Shown here in pieces: positions 56,293 to 64,000 of a stretch of DNA of 64,000 nucleotides. Numbering within the stretch: position 1 is the stretch's first letter; every line of letters starts with the position of its first letter. The stretch is from Tetmemena sp. SeJ-2015 (taxonomy: Eukaryota > Ciliophora > Spirotrichea > Sporadotrichida > Oxytrichidae), in NCBI GenBank assembly GCA_027382625.1, contig JAJKFJ010021312.1, positions 62,001 to 126,000 on the forward strand. The letters are read 5' to 3'. The position numbers and the translations under genes are program-made. The notes beneath the pieces were generated by a model that was not told where the DNA came from, did not search any database, and worked only from the letters and a program-made list of their open reading frames with translations.

Positions 56293-56873
56293 TACTTTTT
56301 ATAATAAGTTAAAGTGAGCTAGGATTGAAAATACAAGTTAGATAAATTAAATTGCGTATGCTAAAGGTGTAATTAATATAAAACTAATACTTTTGTATAA
56401 AAACTTCATCCTCCTCGCAGATGCCTCTTACAATTATTCATAACAGTAAATTTAAAGCAACAAATAATTCTAGTGGAATTGTTTTTATTTTTAAAATTTT
56501 TTCTAGCAATAACAAAAAAAGCGATAAATATACCAAACTAAAATTTAATTTATTATTGCTAGAAACTATTCATGTTAAAGTTTCTATCTATCTTTTATTT
56601 ATACTTCATTTTCGCAATAATAAATGCTTAATAAAAAATTTAAGCCCTCTCATTTGATAAAAGATAAGCAATTAATTCCCATATTATCTTGTCCTTTAAC
56701 TCTTTCTAACTAATTGTTAATGCTGAATTTAAAAAATTAGTCGAATTGTTTTTTATGAGGAATGTTTGACTTTTGTTTAAGAGTAAACTGCCAAAAACAA
56801 AGAAGCACAGCTATATATTGAATATTTGTGAAGAGCAACTATAAACACTTTCTCCGCGAGAGAGACCTTTAGC
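56293..56873. other. Divergent intergenic region
   Basis: AT-rich DNA between the divergent Q-rich (-) and DBF4-type (+) genes, presumably holding both promoters. The ORF at 56421-56657 looks like chance. Confidence 0.5.
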
Positions 56874-59640
56874 ATGAATAATTTGATTTTTCAAGAATCT
56901 GGCTACTTGCCACCACAAACAAATAACCCCACACCAGCCAAGAGAATCCCAAAAGGGAAGTAAAAAATCTATCTCAACCTTGACGATAATAACCAATAAT
57001 AACAGCAGCAGGAACCAAACACAATTGCAAGCCAAATTTAATAAGCAAACTCATCATCCAATCTAAATCCAATAAGTTCATCTTAAGTACCACCACCCTA
57101 TAACATGTACTCTAACAACTAAATGCAGAACTTTCAACTCATACAGTAGCAGTCAAGTATGCTCTTTCAACAGCAGCAACCATAGACTCTTAAATCAAAA
57201 TGTGCCAAATTAAAAGTAGAGAGGAGGATCCATTGCAACTCTAATGGATAAGGAATTCAGTACCTCAAGTAGATCACTAAAGCCAGCAATTCCTTAGTCT
57301 GAGTTATATGGAAACCAATACACTTTTGGCCACTAATCAACAGCTTTAACTCAGGCTTGATACAGTACCGCTAGTAACCTTCAACAAAATTTACGAGCTT
57401 CTTCATCTGGCTTCCATAGCACTGTCGGCAATAGCAATATGTGGACACCTATGTAGTAGTAATCTATATAGAACTCCATACCTATACTAGCTAATGATAG
57501 ACAAATCACTCAAAGACAGATGACTGCTTCTATGGGTTGCCAAGTTAGAGGCAACAGCTTAGTCCCTCACGAAATGCCAACATTTTAGACTAATATTCAG
57601 TACAACTAGGATTTGAGAAACTAGTAGCACCTAGAAACTGAACCAATGAAGTAGCTTCTCTGGAGAAAGGCTGCAGAGGGATACAAGTACTATATGAAGC
57701 AAGGCTCTAAGATCGAGATTAATCATCACTTTGCATTTTTCTATCTTCAAAACACTAAGAAAGGATCTGATGGCTCCTATTTTGGCACACTAGAGGTACT
57801 CAAGAAGAAGCTTAAGCCTTTCTACGTGCATTTTATAAACTATTAGTAAAATCAAACTTCAAAGGGAGCACAGCCAGACTTAATCATAGTTGCAGATGAA
57901 GTTTTTAACATGGACAATAAGGTCTTAAGCTAACATGTTAGAGGAGCGGTTCCTAATACTTTCAAATCTAGCAATCTGCTTTACGGAAAGACTCCAGGGA
58001 AAGTGTTAGGAGTTATGAACAAAGATACTCAGCAGTATCATGGACTGAGATACTAGATAGAGAGCAAGCTTGTTGATAATGGAAAGAGATACATCGGAAA
58101 GAGAGAGTAGTCTGAAAATTTGCTTGAGGTGATCGAAAGATAAGAGAAGTTTAGACAAAAAGAAGCCTGGAATAATACCATGTACGTTATTTAGTCGCAC
58201 GTGTTTAATGATGCAGTTGAGTCTTCCACGATATCTGTCTTTGACTATCTCTACAGAAATACTCACAGGATTATATCCTTCAGTATGTGCAATAAGATCG
58301 CAGATTACTGGCTTTCTTAAAGAGTTGATTTTCACATTGAGAAAGGATTAAGAATCAATCCTGATGGAACCCCTTGTGAAAATGGGAGACCTATTTCTTA
58401 TCAAAGTGTGCTCTCTATGCAAACCACTCTAAAAAAGGCTTTCCTAAAAGAAGCCAGAGCTGGAGTTTTCTGCTTGTCTGCACTTAAACCCGGCTCTCTT
58501 ACTTCCTCTTAGATCTCTTCAGGAATGGCTATTAGGAATAATTAATATGCTCAAGAGTTTCACAACTTCATTCCTATTTGTCCTATGCAAATCTAGAATC
58601 TCAAGCACTACTTCGGCGCTAGAACTCCAGTCGGAAAATACGACTACCCTCACTATAGTAGAGAAGCTCCTCTCGGGACCTCGATATTTCCTATGCTGAA
58701 TGAAGAGACATTATGCCATGGAAAATATTCAAATGTTCTAAAAAGAAGCACAAGAAAGATTTGCAGAAGTTGAATGAGAAAAAGACTTTAGAGGAAAAGA
58801 CTAAGCCAATTACAGAACCTAGGCCTGGTGAAGAATCATGTCTTCTGTGCGATTTGCAGAGAGCAGTTTAGAGATTACATAGATCACATCTTCTCCAAGG
58901 GACATAAAGACTGCTTATCGAAAGGAGATAACATGTGGCTATTCAAGGAAATAGACTTCGCGATTGAAGAGATTAACTAAATTGGAGCAAGAAAAGATGA
59001 GAGTTATAAAAGATACCTTTAAAAGATCAAGAACAATAAATTGAACGCTTAGAATAAGATCGATTCTCTAAATCCTGAGGAAATCAACTTGACTCCAGGA
59101 GCTCCAAATAAGATTATCGACTGCTTTGTAAGGAATGACTTAAGCTCTGGAAGTAAACTGACAGCTTCAACTTGCGAATCTGCAAATCAGATGTAAGCCT
59201 CTAACTTGGGCTGTCCCTTCGATCTTTGACGAGCTGAAGAATCCAGTTATCATAGATATCGATGATGAAGACTAGGATGGAATCATTTTCAATAACCATA
59301 TCAGTCTACTGCAAAATGAAAATCTCGTCTTCAAGACACCACTCGCTAAGCATCCGTGATGATACCACTCAAGAGCTGATTGGCAAAAAGAGAGTGCATG
59401 CATTAGATCCAATTCCAAACAAGCAAAGCTATGCTTCCGCCAGTTGAGCCCAGTAGGATGAGAGATTTCAAGTATGCCGATAAGCAGCCGCTTATTGAAA
59501 ACAGAGACGAATAATAGATACCTCCTTAGAGGCTGTCCGAATGATTCCGTAAAAGGAGATTGAAAAGCCTGAATAATAGAAGTAGCAACTATCGCAAGGT
59601 ACTAAGAGAAGACGCAGATTTTGAGACTTATAAGATGTGA
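56874..59640 (+). CDS. DBF4-type zinc-finger protein
   Basis: Starts MNNLIFQESGYLPPQTNNPT. Q/N-rich N-terminus, then a long open stretch (EGYKYYMKQGSKIEINHHFA; QPDLIIVADEVFNMDNKVLS; HYFGARTPVGKYDYPHYSRE) and a C-x2-C-x9-H-x5-H finger, HVFCAICREQFRDYIDHIFS with KGH, exactly the DBF4-type spacing. Dbf4 is the regulatory subunit of Cdc7 kinase at replication origins. Several very short direct-repeat inserts must be removed to keep the frame (pointers TTA, GCT, AGAA, CTT). The last exons end FETYKM at TGA 59638. Assignment to Dbf4 itself rests on the finger only. Confidence 0.6.
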
Positions 59641-59766
59641 TAGGTTTGTAAATAGGAGGAATACTCTGAAATAAAAAATTATCACATTATGATTTTTCCT
59701 GTAAAATTTAAATTCAGACAGTGTTCAAAATTTTGTAAATCATATAATTTCTAATATTTTATTGAA

Positions 59767-61464
59767 ATGGACAGAATAGCCTAAAATTACTTTGGAGGTG
59801 GCAACAAGTACGATCCCTCGCTCGCAATAAGCCTCCAAGAAATACTATTAACAAATCATAAATTTCAAAATTTTAAGAATTAATTTTCATAAAATGTTTC
59901 AAACCCGATTTCATTTTTACTATTGCTGAAATAAAAAGAAGGGGATCTTAAATTAAAAAGTTTTAAAGTCTGATATTTTAAATATTATAGCAATATTGCG
60001 CAGTTTGCAAGATAGAAATATCTTCGAACAGATCATCTATAATATTCCACGAGTAATCCAAACAGCATTAAGAGGCTAAGAGAACTACTATTGATAGATC
60101 GAGAGGGCCGCGGTAGCACGGATAACATCTTAGATAGCGAGACTAGTTATCTCTTAAATCTGACCCTAAAAAAGCAGGTGAGATCTTAAAGCAGTAAGCC
60201 AACAGCTCCATTTAATTTAAGTGCTTTCATTTCTTTTATTACTCCATGATGGAAGGAGATGAGAAGAATAGAAGAGGCTGCTTTCAAATAATACGACTAG
60301 CAAGATGCCACTGGCTTCAGATTTAAGAAACTTGACCAGGCTTCAGTAATTGGCTAAGGAAGGGAAAACCTAGGTTAGAAGAATGACCCCTCCTTCGATG
60401 TGAATCTAGGTTATTAGAAGCCAAGAGTAAACGAGAAGCACGATGAGGGTGCTGGTTCTAGCTTTTCAATAGAGGATATAAAGAATGAGCCGATCTGGTC
60501 CTCTCACTACGATGAGGACTCAGGTGAGGTCTATTACTTCAACAGAAAAACTAAAAAGAGTGACTGGGTTAAGCCTGCTGACTTCGATGGGTATGACATC
60601 AAGAGTGGCTTAGGTGCGAAAACAAAGACTGACTCACTCTACTCCAGGACCTTTGGAGGGATATAGATCACTGAGATGCCAACTGCTTTTGAGGTCAAGG
60701 GGCCTTCAGATTAAGGCATAGTCGGTGGCTGGGAAGAAATCAAGGAAGATGAAGAAGACTACGACAAAATGTAATTCTTGCAATGTCTCTTCATTTTTTT
60801 ATGATTAGACTACTTTAAGAAGAATAGTTTGAAGAACTTGGAAGAGAGCGAAAGATTAGCTCTTGAGAGATAAGGCGAGGACTGCAAAGCTAAAACTAGA
60901 GAAGAGATGATAAACGAGGAATATGGGGAGGAGGATGATGAATTGGGAAATCTAAGCGAGGAATAAGCCGAGGAAGTGCTAGAAGAATAAGGTGAGAATT
61001 CGGAATCAGACTAGGAGACTAAATAAGTTGAAAGTTTGAAGCCTAAGAATGACTTAGCACTACTTGGAAAGAGGAAAGCTTTCAAGTCCCAGTTTGAGAA
61101 AGCTTAGATGAAAAAGAGAAGAGGACTCACTCTTGTTAATGCTACTGAAAAAGATATCCTAAGAGAAACTTTGAAAGACATGCGAATGAGAGTTGAGAAA
61201 GGATTGATGGATAAGCATCAAAAGAACAAAATTTTAGAGAGTGACGAGGAAGATGAAGAGCAAGGCTTATTGAGGAGGATGGGTAAAAATGCTTATTAGT
61301 TAAAAACTATGACTGGAGGAGAGCTAATTGATAAAGTTGAAGATGAAAGTAGTGAAATATAGCCAGCAGTTTCTAAGCCTGCTTTTGGAGGATTCAAGAA
61401 AAGGGCTAAGATTGAAACTAATAAGAGAGCTATTGAAGTTTAAGATGGAGAAATAGATGCTTGA
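59767..61464 (+). CDS. WBP4/FBP21-like spliceosomal protein (matrin zinc finger plus WW)
   Basis: A possible first MDS starts MDRIAQNYFGGGNKYDPSLA at 59767; the join to the next segment (about 59990) is unresolved. Then YCAVCKIEISSNRSSIIFHE and SKQH: a U1-like matrin zinc finger, C-x2-C-x13-H-x5-H. After an IES (pointer GAGAT) the helix EMRRIEEAAFKQYDQQDATG follows, then the WW domain PIWSSHYDEDSGEVYYFNRK with SDW, GGWEEIKEDEEDY and, after an IES (pointer GACTAC), a C-terminal acidic/basic region ending FGGFKKRAKIETNKRAIEVQ. The order matches WBP4, a spliceosome B-complex protein that binds Pro-rich ligands. Confidence 0.8.
60180..60255 (+). other. IES, pointer GAGAT (WBP4-like)
   Basis: GAGAT at 60180-60184 and 60256-60260. 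Removal gives KKAGEMRRIEEAAFKQY. A CTCCAT repeat nearby does not keep the frame. Confidence 0.75.
60757..60807 (+). other. IES, pointer GACTAC (WBP4-like)
   Basis: GACTAC at 60757-60762 and 60808-60813. Removal gives EDEEDYFKKNSLKNLEE. Confidence 0.85.
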
Positions 61465-62016
61465 TTTTCAGAAATAAATATTCTAATTTTAATTAATTCA
61501 CTAAGAAATATAAGAGACTTCTAATGTAATAAATATAGTTAATCTTTGAGGGAGTAAGATAGGAATTATTGAAGAAATATTTCTAATAAAATTAATATAT
61601 ACTGAGTTTTTATTGAGTATTCTATATACATTTGATTATTAAGGTCTGAAGTGGTTACAAATCAGACTTAGCCTTTATTTATCTAAAAATGAAAAGATTA
61701 AAATTTTATTAATTTTTAATGATATTTACAGAATAATCGAAAATTAGTGTGTTCTGGTGATTAAACCTTAGTTGCTTATACTTATGAATTAGATTTTACA
61801 ATGCTCACCCGTTGTTTCATGGAGTAAATGATCTGTTCAGATTTAGAATTTGCTGTTGATTATGGTGATAATTAGTTCATATACTTTACTCTCGTGAAGG
61901 GGCTATTAGGTGTTGAGGGCTATCGGCCTACTCTTAGAAAATCTCCACTATGTGCAGTCTTTGATTTATTTATAACCTGTTGTTAAATAAAGAAGCTATG
62001 ATTTTTTATATACAAA
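61465..62016. other. AT-rich convergent intergenic spacer
   Basis: No gene recognised between the stops of the WBP4-like (+) and RING-H2 (-) genes. Confidence 0.5.
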
Positions 62017-64000
62017 TCAGTTGTCAATTGGTGGCAAACGCTGACTAAAGAAGGGAACTCTACACTCCGGACAGGTAGGTGACGAGATGTTGTTCTTCAT
62101 CCATTTGTGAATGCACTTGCTGTGAAAGATGTGCCCACAAGGACACACTCTGATTATGTCGGTCGATTATAAATATAGAAAGAAAGAGAAACTAGAAATT
62201 TAATCTTCACTTGATTAGTACTTTTCGTAGCAGATACTACAAGTTTCGGATTTGTGCTTGTTGCAAGCCTTTCCAAATAAGTTCTCCGGCATTACTATCA
62301 TAAAAAGAAGGACAAGGAATTATTAAGTTTTAGAGGATATCTCAGCCTGCTGTATTATCTTGGCGTACTGCTCGTCCTCATCAATTGAATGCGGATCAGA
62401 TATATAGTAGCAAATAAATCTGGAAAGCTCAAATTATAATCAGAATAGGCTCTTCTTCTACTACCGTGTCGAACTGGTGGCAAATTTGGTCCGACCTATT
62501 AATCCAGAAAAATGTTATTTGGCGTAGTTGTCGCGCTAGACACTTAATCTCTAAGCCTTGCTTATATATTCATTCACATAAACATATTTGTAGTTATCTA
62601 TGTTGAATATTTTTCTTATTTGACCCTTTTCACGATAAGGTAAGCTAAGAGACCTAAAATAATTGTTATGCTTCTAAACTTCTTGAAATGAATTTTGCCA
62701 AGTTTATTAGAATGAGAAAAGTACCCACGCCACCTGCAACAATACCAATAAACGCCTTCTTGCTGACTTTGCGAAAATCATCTCCCCCGTCATCTCCTTG
62801 AGAATTACTGTAATTCACAAGCTTACAAAGATAATTTATTAATTTCTTACATTTAAATGCTCTTATATATATTTATAGCTGTTTGATATAGAGGATCTTA
62901 GTTGCTTATAGGGTAGAGTTTACTTGGCCGGAGTAGATTGCTGATATCTACGAGGATAAGGTTTTACAAACTCCTTGCAACTAAAACACATACTAGCCTG
63001 AGGGGCAAGGCTGACAGTAGGTCTTATTGCTAGAGGATTGAGATCTATATCCGCAGAACTGAATTACAACTACATAAAATTATTGTGCATCATCCTTTCT
63101 TTATCGTTTGCATATAATGAATGCCATAGACTTAGTCAAATTCGTCAAAGATTCCAAATACGAAGTTATTTCCAGCCCCTATATAGAACATTGAAACTGC
63201 TAAATTGTATCTAAGCATTTAAATATAGAAGTCATCTTAGTTATTGCTATTAGATAGGGGAGAGAGATCATAATAGGCCACCTCCGAATAGAAGTTTTGA
63301 AAGTCGTTGCTGGGAGTTGACTTGAATGCGGAGTAATCTGGATCGAAAAGTAGATTTATTACTACCATTTGAGTTACAGAGCTATTCACTATCTTATAAA
63401 AGACAAATGCACATATGATATTAAATTTATATCTGGGTGCTGAAGAAGTGGACTTGTAAATATAAGTGACCGTTTTGAATGAGAATGGATTAAATTTTAA
63501 CTTCTAGGGTATCTTCGCTCTCAAAGCCTTAGAGCTGTTCCCCCAAAAATGAGCCTGATCTAATCCCCTTCAATTCGAATACTTTGTCCATGGTGGCTCT
63601 GGCATATATCGTTATCAGACCTTAGCCGTTTGAGTCACTGGAGCAGGCTAAAGCGAGAAAATTATTCGTTACTTTCATTAACTTTCCGCAATTGTTTATA
63701 TAAGATAAGGTTTTCAATTTGAAAGGATTTAAGATACGAGAAAATTTATTCAAAGATAAGGCTAATCCAGCTTTTAGAGAATCGATTTTCTGGTAACCCA
63801 TAGTGTACTAACCATCATAAAAATCGAGAGAGATGAAATAATACCGTCATAATAAATTTAGCTTCTATCATAACCGGATTCCTTGACATAATAGAGCCAT
63901 AGATTGCTTTTCAAGTCTGTGTAAACCTGGATCGAAAAGACCCACTTGTCATCTTAAAAAACGCTTTCGTTCGTGGCTAGCTTGTAAATCTTTAGCATCT
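62017..64000 (-). CDS. Type I membrane protein with C-terminal RING-H2 (partial at window edge)
   Basis: Minus-strand pieces from the right edge: MLKIYKLATNESVFQDDKWV and LKSNLWLYYVKESGYDRSQI; LSYINNCGKLMKVTNNFLAL with ITIYARATMDKVFELKGIRS; a Cys-rich extracellular segment SNKTYCQPCPSGQYVFQLQG; a linker GDDGGDDFRKVSKK; one membrane span AFIGIVAGGVGTFLILINLA; and a C-terminal RING-H2, ETCSICYEKYQ ... VCPCGHIFHSKCIHKWMKNN ... CPECRVPF, ending at TGA 62017. This is the plan of transmembrane RING-H2 E3 ligases. Introns and/or IESs interrupt it and were not all placed. The start is probably beyond the window. Confidence 0.75.

Noticed and set aside
60195..60250. CTCCAT as the IES pointer in the WBP4-like gene
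   Set aside because: It is a 6 bp direct repeat, but joining there puts the following helix and WW domain out of frame; GAGAT keeps it.
1..64000. CRISPR arrays, rRNA, tRNA, bacterial operons, telomeric C4A4/G4T4 repeats
   Set aside because: None seen. The code, introns and pointers indicate ciliate germline DNA, and no telomere-like ends were found at the transposons.

Overview
The window looks like germline (micronuclear) DNA of a spirotrich ciliate of the Oxytricha/Stylonychia/Tetmemena kind. Recognisable proteins (proteasome beta subunit, Csl4, WW-domain splicing factor, SK-type K+ channel) read through only if TAA and TAG mean Gln and TGA is the sole stop. Introns are 32-62 nt GT-AG. The DNA is AT-rich. 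Genes are broken by short AT-rich inserts flanked by 2-13 bp direct repeats; removing one repeat plus the insert restores the frame. These are internal eliminated sequences (IESs) between macronuclear-destined segments (MDSs) with pointers. The species assignment is inference from these traits; nothing in the sequence names the species.

Layout. 1-25.6 kb: several diverged copies of RING plus TRAF-type zinc-finger genes (copies A-E of one family, F-G of a second), each interrupted at homologous places by IESs with different pointers. Between A and B lies a transposon-like block (2.8-8.5 kb) with a Tc1/mariner-IS630 type transposase, a convergent spliced gene of unknown function and a large SF2-helicase-like gene. 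23.99-24.31 kb is a TIR-bounded element carrying a spliced piece of a response-regulator receiver domain. 26.2-27.2 kb: an HD-domain hydrolase gene. 27.4-44.1 kb: a third RING/TRAF family (copies H-K plus a pseudogene) whose proteins mostly end in RGG repeats or, in J, a charged helical repeat. Each gene is followed by a small conserved 100-aa gene, so the region is a tandemly duplicated two-gene cassette, heavily invaded by transposon relics (short TIR element, transposase scraps, kinase-ORF relics, a foldback element, GC-rich repeats).

44.3-64 kb is gene-dense and higher in GC: PSMB2-like proteasome subunit, Csl4 exosome subunit, two unknown genes, a scrambled SK-type channel gene, a Q/N-rich gene, a DBF4-type zinc-finger gene, a WBP4-like WW/matrin-zinc-finger spliceosomal gene, and a membrane RING-H2 protein running off the right edge.

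The most striking object is the SK channel gene at about 48.6-53.0 kb. Its segments alternate between the two strands: one series lies in order on the plus strand and the interleaved series lies in order on the minus strand, joined by 8-15 bp pointers. Two minus-strand segments are only 25 and 34 bp. Following the pointers gives one continuous reading frame through S1, S2, S3, S4/S5, pore (TVGYGD), S6, calmodulin-binding region and coiled coil.

Limits: all translations, pointer matches and coordinates were made by eye. IESs with 2-3 bp pointers, and the very short ones (7-21 bp), are the least certain.
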